Source: Stemphylium vesicarium (taxonomy: Eukaryota; Ascomycota; Dothideomycetes; Pleosporales; Pleosporaceae). From it: a stretch of 47,195 bases of DNA. The position numbers and the translations under genes were made by a program. The notes under the pieces are model-generated. The model was not told the origin of the DNA. It did no database searches and saw only the letters and a program-made list of their open reading frames with translations. Position 1 is the stretch's first letter; the number at the start of each line of letters is the position of its first letter. Of this stretch, positions 1 through 9,791 are shown piece after piece. The stretch is taken from positions 1-47,195 of the forward strand of contig QXCR01000196.1 of assembly GCA_004380135.1 (NCBI GenBank), read 5' to 3'.

Positions 1-176
1 CCAAACTCGTCAGCAGTGGGCGAGAGGAGTGCGTCTTTGATCTGCTGTCGTCCTTCGGCGCTAAGGTCCGCGGGTTTGGAAAAGGCAGGACTCGGTGAGT
101 CGAAGCTATGAGAGTTGGTGTTGGTTCTCGGTTTGGACAGCTTGTTGTGGGTTGTGGTGCTGGGCTGATTACCCAT
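1..176 (-). CDS. Partial CDS (5' end), putative N-myristoylated protein of unknown function
   Basis: Reading the minus strand from a CAT at 174-176 gives an open frame of 58 codons that leaves the window on the left without a stop. The N-terminus begins MGNQPSTTT: Gly at position 2 and Ser at 6 fit the N-myristoylation consensus (MGxxxS/T), so membrane anchoring is likely. It is followed by a basic, Ser/Thr/Pro-rich stretch (KLSKPRTNTNS) and then DLSAEGRQQIKDALLS, which looks like the start of a helical region. I do not recognise the family with certainty. Only the first exon, or part of it, is visible. The gene is divergent from the UCH gene at 911, so the two may share the upstream region. 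Confidence 0.6.
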   Translation of the reverse strand, partial: MGNQPSTTTHNKLSKPRTNTNSHSFDSPSPAFSKPADLSAEGRQQIKDALLSPTADEF

Positions 177-910
177 GTTTGCTAGTTGGGGTGGTGTTTG
201 GAGAGCGCTGTCGCCCAAGACTATCGGATAAGAGATGGAGGGATGGTGGGTTGGGGGCTGAGTGTACTTGGGTAGTAGTGGGGGGGGGAAAGGACTTTGG
301 TGTCTGGTGTTATATATGTATATATATCAATTGTGGAGTGGTTACATGAGTAGTCATCTCAGCTCATGTCCGTTGCTGGACTTGTCTACTGCGGAGAGCC
401 GGACATTGTTACAAGGGGCAACTTTTGTGTTGCATACCGGAGAACCGCGATCTTCTTTCCATCTCGAAAGACTAGTGCAAAACTACAAAAATTGCTGTGA
501 TGTGTGCTGATCTAGATCATGACATGCATGTTCTCTATACAGAATTTTGATCCTCTGAAGGTTTTGGACGCTGATGGGACGCATTTCCCGCTGCGTGAAA
601 ACTGCCCCGCGCTTGGTGCGGGCTTATTGCGGGGTCAACGCCACACCAGGAAGGGACCCGAACCTATGGAACTCCGCTCTACCTTTCCGCTCTGCGCGCC
701 CTTCCACCGGCGTCGCTGTGTTCCTGCAGTCGCTGCGTGTTGGGATACCGGTGAGCCGGTTAGGACAGGGCGATACACGCGTCTGGTCGCTGCCTGGCCG
801 TCGGTATCATACGTATTCGTCGCAACCAAGCTTTGTTCCTACAACTCACGCTGCAAGAAACCCAGCGCTTCTCTCCCTCTATTACGACCTCAGTCATTTC
901 AGCTCCCAAA
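177..910. promoter_or_regulatory. Intergenic region between two divergent genes
   Basis: About 730 bp between the start of the minus-strand partial gene and the start of the UCH gene. It holds a short G-run (near 280-288) and a TATATATGTATATATAT stretch near 311-327. Several overlapping short ORFs are present but none has a coding-like composition. It probably carries both promoters. Confidence 0.5.
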
Positions 911-1645
911 ATGACAAAGAAGCTATTCACAGTCCTGGAGAACAACCCAGATGTCATGAACCACCTAGCACGCGACCTCGGTCTCAATACGGATGCCGTC
1001 TCTTTCCACGACGTCTACTCACTCACTGATCCGGATGTGCTGGCATTCATCCCACGTCCTGTCTTGGCACTGCTCGTCATCATACCGCTCACGCCCACAT
1101 GGCACGAAGCTCGCACATCAGAGGACAAAGACAAGGCTGAGTACACGGGCAAGGGCGCCGACGAGCCCGTAATCTGGTTCAAGCAGACCATCGGTAATGC
1201 ATGTGGGAGCATAGGCCTAGTTCACTGTTTGCTCAACAGCCAAGCATCGAAATACATCGCTCCTTCTTCTACTCTCGATAGGATCCGCGAGGATGCACTT
1301 CCAAAACACATCTGGGAGCGAGCCAGGGTGCTTGAGGAGTCAGACGGGTTCGAGAAGGCGCATGCTGAGGCGGCGAAACTTGGTGATACTGCTTCGCCAA
1401 CACCCGTGTCGGATGAGCATACTGGCCAACATTTTGTGGCGTTTGTCAAGGCCGCAGACGGACATTTGTGGGAGCTGGAGGGATCTCGCATGGGCCCGCT
1501 TGATCGAGGTCAGCTGGCGCTAGATGAAGATGTGCTTAGTCCTGCGGCGCTGGAGAAAGGAATTGGACGGTTGATGAGGATTGAGAGTGAGAAGGGGGGC
1601 GATTTGAGGTTTTCTGCCATCGCCCTGACATCTATTTCCGGTTGA
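911..1645 (+). CDS. YUH1: Ubiquitin carboxyl-terminal hydrolase, UCH (peptidase C12) family
   Basis: Single-exon gene of 244 aa, the usual length for Yuh1/UCH-L3-type cysteine deubiquitinases, which cleave small adducts from the ubiquitin C-terminus in cytosol and nucleus. The start is placed at 911 (MTKKLFTVLENNP, AAAATGA context) because residues read upstream of it in the same frame (from 833) do not look like the family. Visible active-site elements are Gln92 (oxyanion hole) and Cys98 in KQTIGNACGSIGL, then His174 in GQHFVAF. The position where the family has the catalytic Asp (ELDGR-like) reads WELEGSR, so Glu190 stands in for Asp. Residues 140-170, before His174, form the variable crossover loop. 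The assignment is firm; whether the Glu affects activity is unknown. Confidence 0.92.
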   Translation: MTKKLFTVLENNPDVMNHLARDLGLNTDAVSFHDVYSLTDPDVLAFIPRPVLALLVIIPLTPTWHEARTSEDKDKAEYTGKGADEPVIWFKQTIGNACGSIGLVHCLLNSQASKYIAPSSTLDRIREDALPKHIWERARVLEESDGFEKAHAEAAKLGDTASPTPVSDEHTGQHFVAFVKAADGHLWELEGSRMGPLDRGQLALDEDVLSPAALEKGIGRLMRIESEKGGDLRFSAIALTSISG

Positions 1646-1855
1646 GCGTGTTCTAGTTCGCTTTCCATCACAAGATTGAGACAATTGTGTTTAGCAAAGA
1701 ATAGACAAAATAGAAGTGGTAAATTCACGCTACATTTCTCACGTCTAGTGTATCGTAATAAACGGTTATCACCCGCTCTGTATCCGTCTCCGATCTAAAG
1801 AAAACCCATAGTATCGAAATCTCCATCTATAACATTCAGCGTCTTCTTTTCTCTC

Positions 1856-1875
1856 TTTCCTTTCCTTTCCTTTCC
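1856..1875. repeat. Short tandem repeat (TTTCC)x4
   Basis: Four perfect TTTCC units inside a longer pyrimidine-rich tract, in the 270-bp gap between the convergent UCH gene and the sulfotransferase-like gene. It lies in likely 3' UTR sequence. Confidence 0.8.
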
Positions 1876-1915
1876 TTTCTTTGTGGAAACTGCGTTCCTT
1901 TCCACCCCAGCGCGT

Positions 1916-3605
1916 CTAGACCTTGATAGCAAACTGCTTAAGATACTCATACGTCTCCACATTAGCTGCAACTGTATCCCGAATCACCTTGGCACCCTCT
2001 TCACCGTATTTCTCCTTCCACTCCGCGAAGAGTTGGTCGTCGGATTTCGGTTCCTTCTTCTGTTGCAATTATTAGCCGCCCATCCGGTTCCAAAAACGCC
2101 GTAAAATACGGTAGTAATAAAGTAAACTTACATGCGTCCTCTGCCTCAACCGATCACTATCAAGCGCATCCTCATGGAACCCCTTCCACTTCTCAAAAGC
2201 CTCCTTGGCAATGCCCTGGTCCTTCTCTGTGTCCCAGACCAGCATGTTGGGATCCCATTCGATACCTGTGGTCTTGCAGAACGCCTCGATCATGGCGCTG
2301 GGGTTGTCTAGCAGATCGTCGGCATCGATGACGCAGATTTCGACACCGCCAGTGTGACCGTTGGTCTTGTTTCCGTTGGTCTGGTCGCCGTTGGACTCCG
2401 TCTCCCGCGCGCTGCCCGCGAACTTGGGGCCGATCTGCCCCTCGGAGCGTAGGTAGTCGAAGAGGCGGCGCAGCTCGTCGTACCCAGCCTCGTCGGGGCG
2501 GAAGTTGTAGAAACCCGTCATGGCGTCTAGCGGTGGGATCGTGCAGCGGTAGTAGGATGGGATGCTGTATTTGGGGTGGCGGATCAGGAAGGTAAAATGG
2601 TAGGTTGCTAGGAGCGCGGCGGGGATCACGGTCGGGTTGTTGGGCTCGCCTTGCGTGTCGTATGGGTATGGCGGGCCTGGGCGCTCGGATCGTGTGGTTA
2701 CGGGTGAGAGTTCGGTTGTGTTTGTGCCGACGGTGCTGCGGTAGTTGGATAGCGAGGGGGCGATTGTGGCGGGTTTGCCATTGGGGGGTATCCAGTATTG
2801 TGCCATGTCTTTTATGAAGGCGCGTTTTCCCTAGGTTTGAGGTGAGTATTATTTCTGATCATCTGGACACTGGTAGCTCTTCAAGTGAGAAGTTGCATGT
2901 TTTGATGGGGGTTCTGGCATTAGAAGGGAGGCTTAAAAGGGCATTGAAGCGCCTGTGGGAGATGCCGTTATAGGTTTGGGATGTTGACATGGGGAATTGG
3001 GATTTTCGGTCTCATCGCAGTTGAATGGTGAAGCATCATCCGAGGTTTGGCGGAGACGGGCCTGGCAGATCCAAGTGACCGGGGGATTGTACGGGTACGA
3101 CGGGTAGAATGGGCAAAGGGAAAAAGGAATCGGTGGTAGAGGGCGTGGAGGCACGAATACACGCAAAAGTAAGAACTTGGGACAGGATTGTGATGATAAG
3201 ATGTTGAATTGAAGATGAGAGAAAAAAGGTATGAGATGCAGTAAAAGAAGGGGCAATAAATGATGCTGCAAACAACAAAAGAAAAGATTAGCAAACGAAC
3301 CTCCGAGTTCTCCCTCGCAATGCGATCAAAGATGGTTCTGTATGTGCTCTCCTCATAGCCACTCTCTTTCCTGGCCTTAGGGTCGTTTTCATAGCGCTCC
3401 GCAAGGCGCTCAGGTCCAAAGTAGTAGGCATCACCAAACGGCTCGTGAACACATTGAAGTGTATCATGGCGTGTCATGAAAACCTAGAACACCGTAAGAA
3501 TTACATTTTGTAGGAAGTGGAATAGAAATGCGCAAGACATACCCGCTCAAAGGCCGTCGAGCAGGCCCTCGGATGAGTGGCCACAAAGATAGGCTTACTT
3601 GTCAT
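1916..3605 (-). CDS. Sulfotransferase-like P-loop protein
   Basis: Four-exon minus-strand model: 3605-3543, 3483-3301, 2830-2132, 2059-1916, giving 362 aa. All junctions are phase 0. The N-terminus MTSKPIFVATHPRACSTAFE contains the 5'-phosphosulfate-binding-loop-like THPRACSTAFER seen in fungal proteins annotated as sulfotransferase or P-loop NTPase family. Exon 2 carries CVHEPFGDAYYFGPERLAER, and exon 3 opens GKRAFIKDMAQYW, the expected continuation. The C-terminal exon ends NVETYEYLKQFAIKV. The last intron has GTAAGT and ends CAACAG. The second intron is 470 nt, about ten times the local norm, with a weak GTTCGT donor. Substrate and true activity are unknown; these proteins often sit near secondary-metabolism genes. 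It is convergent with UCH. Confidence 0.85.
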
Positions 3606-4929
3606 GATGGGCGATTGTCGACTCTATCCTTAGGATCTGTATTTCAGATATCCCGTTGTAAAAGAAAACTGAAATTTCTCAGTCGGCGTCGATGATGGCG
3701 AAGGAGTAAAGAAAAAGAACAGAGTCTAGATAATATCCCAATCCTAGCCTTTTTCTTGATGGAGAAAAAAACAAGAGGGGCACTAGCAGACTCTTATACC
3801 TTCAGGCCCAGCCAGCCTAAACAGCCAGAAAAAAACTGCCGATCACAGATGCCAAACTCCACAATGCTCTGTTGAGCAACGCAAAAAAATCCCTACCGGC
3901 GATACGGGTTAACAGGTACTAGTGCGGCTAGCGATGCAACAAAAAGGTGGCAGGCAATCAAGAAAGGAAGGAATCAGGTAGAGTAGGCCAGCCCATTGAC
4001 TACAGCCGGCACCCACAAGCCGACCCAACCAGTCTGGCGTGAGGCATATGCAAGCAACAAAAAGAAGCGGTCGCCCTGGTCTATGCGCAGGACTACAAAC
4101 AGGGCTAAGGCGGAAGAGCGATATGCGCAAATCTCTTGTTTGCGGGATGAGAGAGGAGGGGCAGTGTTACGCACCAGCAGCCAGGGCCAAAAGAATGATG
4201 TCACAAAGCGGGTTTGCGAACGGGTAACAGGGCGGCATACATTGGTGGGGTTCTCAGCAAGCTGTGCCCCTCACTAGCTAAGAAGCTAAGGCCGAGCAGC
4301 CGGCGGACCCTCGCAAACCCTCGTAGGCCCTGGCAAGTGCACCCTTTTTACTTGTCGGGTTGCGCCTCACGCGCGGTTTCGTTGGATGGGTTTTCGGCTC
4401 CATTTTCTAGGATGCCCTTTGATAGATAATGGGATTCTTACTACTGCTGCAACTAAAAGCACGACATATGGTGGCGGCATGTCGCGATGAGACGCCTGCT
4501 TGCTGGCCCCTCCCTCGAATAAACCCCCGTTGGAGGCCTCCCCGCGATTAGCTATGGACGCGTTTGCTTTGGCCCAACCGGCACGAGTATACGTGATGAG
4601 ACTTTAGCACCTGTCATCAATTGTGTCGCTTTTATTGAGTTTGCGGGGGGGTTATCGTGTCCGTGGGGAGGTTCTCGTACTTGTCGGGCGAGACAACTGG
4701 GCGCCTTGCCGCATGTCCAACAATCAACGAAACAGCCCAAGTGCGCTTGTCACAGCTTCCGCGAAATGAATACACATCAGATTGCTTCAAATAACAGGGT
4801 GGATTTCATGAAGCTTTCTTCGAATCGCATGGTGCGGCGGTCCTGGTGCAATCCGCCCGTAAGAAAGGTACGTTAGCCTACCCGGTGCCCGCTAGTTGGA
4901 GCAACTATGGCCGTGCAAGAGACAGACAG
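3606..4929. other. Intergenic region, no gene seen
   Basis: 1.3 kb between the start of the sulfotransferase-like gene and the 3' end of the P450. Short ORFs occur on both strands (up to 93 codons at 3996-4277), but their translations are Arg/Ser-rich with no recognisable motif, and overlapping frames are equally open, as expected of non-coding DNA. It should include the promoter of the sulfotransferase-like gene. Confidence 0.5.
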
Positions 4930-6770
4930 CTAGTCTAGACGAGACGACCACATCCTCTCTTCAAAACACAACGGAAGACGTTCTAGGCGCAGCGTAAAGC
5001 AGTCCGCTTGGTTCCCGATGAAGCGCCGACAATCTGCTTCTTCCCCAGGAGCAAAAAAGACTCGAAATCGCCTGAAGATCATACCAACCACCATGCGTAG
5101 CTGCAGCATCGCCAAAGGCTTCCCAGCACAAATGTACGCCCCATAGCCAAAAGGAAGAAAGGCGTCGCGGCGGAGGATGAGATCGGGCCGAGTAGACCAG
5201 CGTTCAGGAAGGAAATCGTCTGGATAGACGAACGCACGGGGGTCTAGGATGTTAGCATAAGTAAGCTGGAATAGAAGACGTGATATACCTCGGTGTAGAG
5301 CGTATGTCGGCGTTGATACGTTCATTTTTCCAGGTATGTATCGACCCGCGATGACAACGCCCTCTGGAGGTGTCACGCGCTGAAGACCAGAGGGAACAGG
5401 CGGATGCAGTCTCAACGCCTCATTGATTATACCGTTCAAGCAGGGCTTGTCGACAAGGAATTTATCCTTGATGATTCCGTTAGAGCACGGCAAATCCGAT
5501 AACTCTTTGTTGAGTTTCTCTTGGTACCTGGGATATCGACACAATAGCCAGCAGATATTGGATACCGTGATGGCGTTGGTATCTGCACCCGCAATGATGG
5601 CTAGCTTGGCTTCACTCAGGGTGTTTTCTCTGAAAGCGCCAGAATGTGAGAGATGAGTGTATATATCTGGTGATTCATTTGGCATCTACACATATCAGCG
5701 CCCCAGAACGCGTATAGGATATGGCTGGGAGAACCCACCTTGCTTCGCGCTTCTAAAGCGTATTCATACCAACCTTCTACCTTATTCCGACTCTTACCTA
5801 ATTTGGAAAGGCTTCTGGCGATGTGGAACATGGGTATGTGGAGGAATACAAAGCCACTCGCCTTTTGTCTTTTGAGAAAGCTGGTGACGATGGGATGGCG
5901 TTGATTCGTCGTCTGTTGGGCAAAGGACTTTCCAAAAGTCAATTCTGATATTACGTCAAAGAAGAGATGTATAAAGGCACCGCTTGCATCGAACGAGGTT
6001 TTGGATTCTGCATGCTGAGCTAGAATATCTGCGAGGATGAGATAGTGCGTGATAATACGGGGCACATATTCCTGTAATGCTATAAAGTCGTAAGAGAAGT
6101 CTTGACCAGCTTGAAAACCGTCTCACTTTTATTCTGGAATGCTTTGTCCCAATAAACACGATGCTTTTTATGGAGATGTGGATCCCTAGTGGTCTGCAGC
6201 GTATGAAATGGATACGTCTGGTCGTAGAATTCTCCCTTTCTGATCTTGTTTCTGGACCCATGAATGTCGACTACAGCATCTGGATGACATATGGATATCT
6301 CGCGAGGCCCTAAGAACTGTCAGATCTGGTCGTGTTAAATCTTAGAGTTTCCACCTACGTGTGCGCACGAAATCGCCATATCGGTTATGCAAAACGCGCA
6401 GTTTGATGTAGAGATCGAGATCAGGCGTGCTCTGGTAGATGGCCCAAAGACCCGTGAGACGCGCAGCTCGTGGCCCGGGGAATGACCGCAGTGGATGCAG
6501 AAGTGCTCGATAGGTGAACATGGAGCCAAATAGGCCGCTGAAGAGACAGGCACTAAGAGTGATAGTGGCGGTAAAGGATAGATACCAAGGCAAGGTTCCT
6601 TTGGCTACTGGCAGTAAGGCAGTTGAGATGTAAAGTGCATAGCCTGCCTTCAACATGGTCGGGGTATGGCGATCCCATTCGTCATGCCTGGAAAAAACAG
6701 TGGCATGGAGCAGAATACCGGCGCAGAACGCGCCGAAGTAGTAGTATAAATACATACCTAGATTGATCAT
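4930..6770 (-). CDS. Cytochrome P450 monooxygenase
   Basis: Five-exon model: 6770-6359, 6309-6127, 6079-5739, 5685-5289, 5243-4930; introns 45-53 nt; 548 aa. N-terminal hydrophobic segments (LYYYFGAFCAGILL and others up to about residue 90) precede the proline hinge PLRSFPGP, as in ER-anchored microsomal P450s. The I-helix carries AGADT (344-348), the K-helix ExxR is EALR (401-404), the PERF-like motif is LPERW (about 456-460), and the heme loop is FGYGAYICAG with the ligand Cys483. Tyr replaces the common Arg/His two residues before Cys, which is frequent in fungal P450s of this sort. The junction before PREISI reads TRP rather than the usual TGP. Intron 2 uses TATAG as acceptor; the downstream TTACAG would break the frame. 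Start: Met at 6770, or Met at 6755. Substrate unknown. Confidence 0.9.
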
Positions 6771-6794
6771 TACAAATGCGAGAGACGTGTTATC

Positions 6795-7001
6795 TTAAAG
6801 TAAAGCTGCGAAGGCTGCGACGGGCCATGTTTTGTTGTCGTATCCAAGTGTGGCGTCCGAGCGCATCGGCATTTTCGGGCATTCCTTCTCACCTTCAGCC
6901 ACGAAATTTGCCAAATCTTTACGGAGCATTTCAGTATCACGGAGCTGGTGCTCAAAGGAAAGAATTGGAAGCGGTTGATTCAAGTATGCTAGACCAAACA
7001 T
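6795..7001 (-). CDS. Coding-like 68-codon ORF just upstream of the P450
   Basis: Begins MFGLAYLNQPLPILSFEHQL and runs to TAA at 6795-6797, leaving 24 nt before the P450 ATG. Composition and codon use look like real protein (balanced charged residues, e.g. DTEMLRKDLANFVAEGEKEC), unlike random ORFs nearby. An in-frame TAG lies about 66 nt upstream of the ATG. I do not recognise a family. Options: a remnant or small exon of another gene; an upstream ORF in the P450 leader; or an N-terminal extension, because a GTGAGA donor after AEG and the CTAG at the P450 start would join in frame to MYLYYYFG. The last is unlikely since it would bury the membrane anchor. Confidence 0.35.
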   Translation of the reverse strand: MFGLAYLNQPLPILSFEHQLRDTEMLRKDLANFVAEGEKECPKMPMRSDATLGYDNKTWPVAAFAALL

Positions 7002-7444
7002 AGATAGAGAGAAGCTTGAAGTCGATCCGCAAGTTGGGCCCTGTTTACAAGCCGATGGGGAACACTACGATGGAGCTGCGAATCTGATATCAAGAGCTCC
7101 ATGATGTAGTCAAACCGTGCAGAAATTTACATATTTTCTATGCATTGCGCCCCATCATCACAAGTACAGGAAGGAGAGCGGACAAAACACGGACGGAATG
7201 GGAGTCAAGCTTGCGGGCAGGAACCTTGGTGGACTGACGTCATGCCTGCCTTTCTACTAAAACAGCAGCCGTGCAACATACGCTATACCCACTTACAAAA
7301 AGATGCGGAGTGGGTGGAATACACGCTCATTCCGCTGAAGAAGATTGATAAGTCGACTGAAGACTTGTTAGAACAGAGCATCGGAAAAGACGCACCACAA
7401 AGCTTCGAGTAGTTATTCAACGACCACTCTTCATCACAACTACC
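7002..7444. promoter_or_regulatory. Divergent promoter region between the P450 side and the oxidoreductase
   Basis: 440 bp separating the minus-strand P450/orphan ORF from the plus-strand oxidoreductase. A 90-codon plus-strand ORF (7140-7412) is open but has no recognisable features, and I do not call it. The head-to-head layout fits shared regulation. Confidence 0.45.
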
Positions 7445-8667
7445 ATGGCAGACTCACAAAAGCGCGTGGGGATAATTGGTCTCTCTGCAAAAGGGTATGC
7501 GGCTAGATCACAATCCGCGAGACGCATACGGAATCGCTAACACGCGCAATAGCCAATGGGCATCTCGATCCCATCTGCCATATATGCAACAAACCTCTCA
7601 CTACAATATCACCGCTCTGCAGAACAGCTCGCAAGCCTCTGCTGATGCAGCAGCGAAAACATACTCCTTGGATGGTGTTGCCACCTATGATAACCCAACT
7701 TCGATCGCCAAGGACCCAAATGTCGACATTGTAGCCGTCAGCGTCAATGTACCCCAGCATTACGACCTCATCCGCCCAGCTCTTGAGGCTGGCAAATATG
7801 TTTTCTCCGAATGGCCGCTTGCCAGAAACCTCGCCGAGGCCGAAGAGCTAACACAGCTAGCGAAAGAGAAGGGAGTGAAGACCATGGTCGGTCTACAGGC
7901 TCGTCAAAACCCGTCCATCATCAAAGCAAAAGAGATAGTCGCGTCCGGTAAACTAGGAAAGATCCTCGGGACCACCATGTTCGGTCATGTAAGTTCTTCT
8001 TCCTTCTCAAAAAGCCACAACCACCATTACTAACGAGATCCAGGGCGGAATATTCGGCGGCATGGTCGACAAAAGCTTCCTCTACGGGCTTCCTATCGAA
8101 GCCGGAGCAAACCTGCTCACGGTCCCTTGCGGCCACGCCGTAGACGCACTATGCTACGTCCTCGACAGCGAGCTGAAAGACGTATCCGCCACGCTTGCAA
8201 ACCACTACCCTGAAATCGACCTCGTTGACGACAACTACAAGCCCGTTGAGAAGCGAAACAAGACTGCCCATGACTTTATCAGCATACAAGCATCTCTCAT
8301 CAACGGCGGCGGCAACGTCGATGTGACCTACGCCCCCGGCGTGTCCCGCACCGGCCGCGACTTTTACTGGGAGATTATCGGCTCAAAGGGTACTCTGGTA
8401 CTCGAAGGGCCGAAATTTGGCGGCCACGTGCAAATGTTCCAGCCCCGCGTCAAGCTCGCGGTCGGTCAGGACGAGCTCAAAGAAGTCGAGGTGGAAAAGG
8501 CTGTAGAGGCTCACTGCAATGTCGGTAGGGCGTGGGATGCGTGGGCTGGAGTCGGATTGGAGAAGGGATATAGTGTGACGACATGGTCCGATGCAGTCAT
8601 CAGGCATAAGATGATTGATGCCATTTACCGCAGTGCGGAGAAGGGAACGCGTGAGAACTACATGTAA
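7445..8667 (+). CDS. Gfo/Idh/MocA-family oxidoreductase, Gal80-like
   Basis: Three exons: 7445-7494, 7553-7988, 8044-8667; 369 aa. Exon 1 encodes MADSQKRVGIIGLSAKG, a Rossmann NAD(P)-binding strand-loop, spliced (GTATGC donor, GCTAAC branch site) to QWASRSHLPYMQQ. The nucleotide-binding domain continues with DPNVDIVAVSVNVPQHYDLI and the segment SEWPLARNLAEAEEL, where canonical dehydrogenases have EKPLA; the EWPLA form is typical of the Gal80-like branch. The second domain begins GGIFGG after a phase-0 intron and contains DFYWEIIGSKGTL. Members include sugar dehydrogenases and the non-enzymatic regulator Gal80; with no other galactose gene here, an enzyme of unknown substrate is more likely. 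It is divergent from the P450. Confidence 0.88.
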
Positions 8668-9791
8668 GCGGCAGACTAGACAAAGCAACCAACAATATCA
8701 CAAAGACATCAAAAACCCTCCGCAATCAATGTATAAACCAACTTCCCAGCGACAGTCATTCGGCTTGCGCAAAACCAGAACAGAGATGTGTAAGCTTCAG
8801 GCGGCGGGTGAATAATCCAAGACAAATTTAGTTAGCGTAACATCTGCGCCTTCGGCTGTGGCGCATACACAAAACGCCACCCATGCACACCATCTCATCC
8901 CCAACCACATTACAACCTCATCACCATGCTCGCCCAAACAACCGTCCTAGTCCATCACCTCGCAGACGTATCCATCACACTTCACACTAAAGAACCCTCA
9001 AGCCCGCCCTACCGTCCTCCCCGCAAACTAACAGCGCCGCAAAAAAAACCAGGCTAAGCTTTTCTCTTGGCCCTTCGCTTGCGCACTTTTTCTTACGTTA
9101 TAGTTAGCAACTTCTCACGAATTCCTCTTAGTCAACCCGGTCAACCCGCCTTACTTACCGGTGATGTCACGCGAAAAGTGCTTGTTGCGCCGCAACGGTG
9201 GGTAACAAAAAAAAGATGGATCATCTTGCTTCTCGCCCTTGGGGCGAGCGGGAACGGAGCCTTGGTCATGTTCACTCGACTACTTCTTACTATTACTATC
9301 GGGCGCTGCTACGCTTACGCTTCTACGCTGCCCCGCGCTCTTTCTTGAGACTAAATTCCTTTGGGTGCTTGGCTTGGAGGCTTGAGTGCTGAAAGCTTTA
9401 CTTTCCTCTTTTGGCTTTGCAACCTGGTTGTCGCGCTGGTGGTGGTGGTTGTACGATTTCACCGCCCCTTGCACGCTTTGTACGCGGCGCTGGTAATAGT
9501 ACCCGCTACTACGCCCTGTTGTTGACAAGTCTCGTGTCATTCAATTAAAAGACCAAGGACAATAATAAGGAAGAGGCAAAAGAAAAAAAGATACATCCCA
9601 GGGCTTCCGGCATCTTGAATCGTCTTTACTCGTGCTTGCTTTTTTGCGTTTCACGATATCCACGCCTCGGGCAAACCACACCAACTACCCTCAAGCATCA
9701 AGATACGGAAGATAAAAGTAAATTGTATCTCGCATTTAAAGGTCGGCGGGATATTGAACACCTGGATCCTAAATAAAAAAAACGCCCCGCC
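8668..9791. promoter_or_regulatory. Intergenic region upstream of the MFS transporter
   Basis: 1.1 kb between two same-strand genes. It holds the 3' UTR of the oxidoreductase and the promoter/5' UTR of the transporter. Short ORFs (for example 9067-9348) carry no motif. No gene seen. Confidence 0.45.

Noticed and set aside
2968..3477. 169-codon open frame as an independent gene
   Set aside because: Its first part is exon 2 of the sulfotransferase-like gene; the rest is intron read-through with Ser/Phe/Tyr-rich, non-protein-like sequence.
6342..6358. Treating the P450 as a pseudogene because of frame changes
   Set aside because: All frame changes coincide with 45-53-nt introns having proper donors and acceptors; the spliced frame is intact with every P450 motif.
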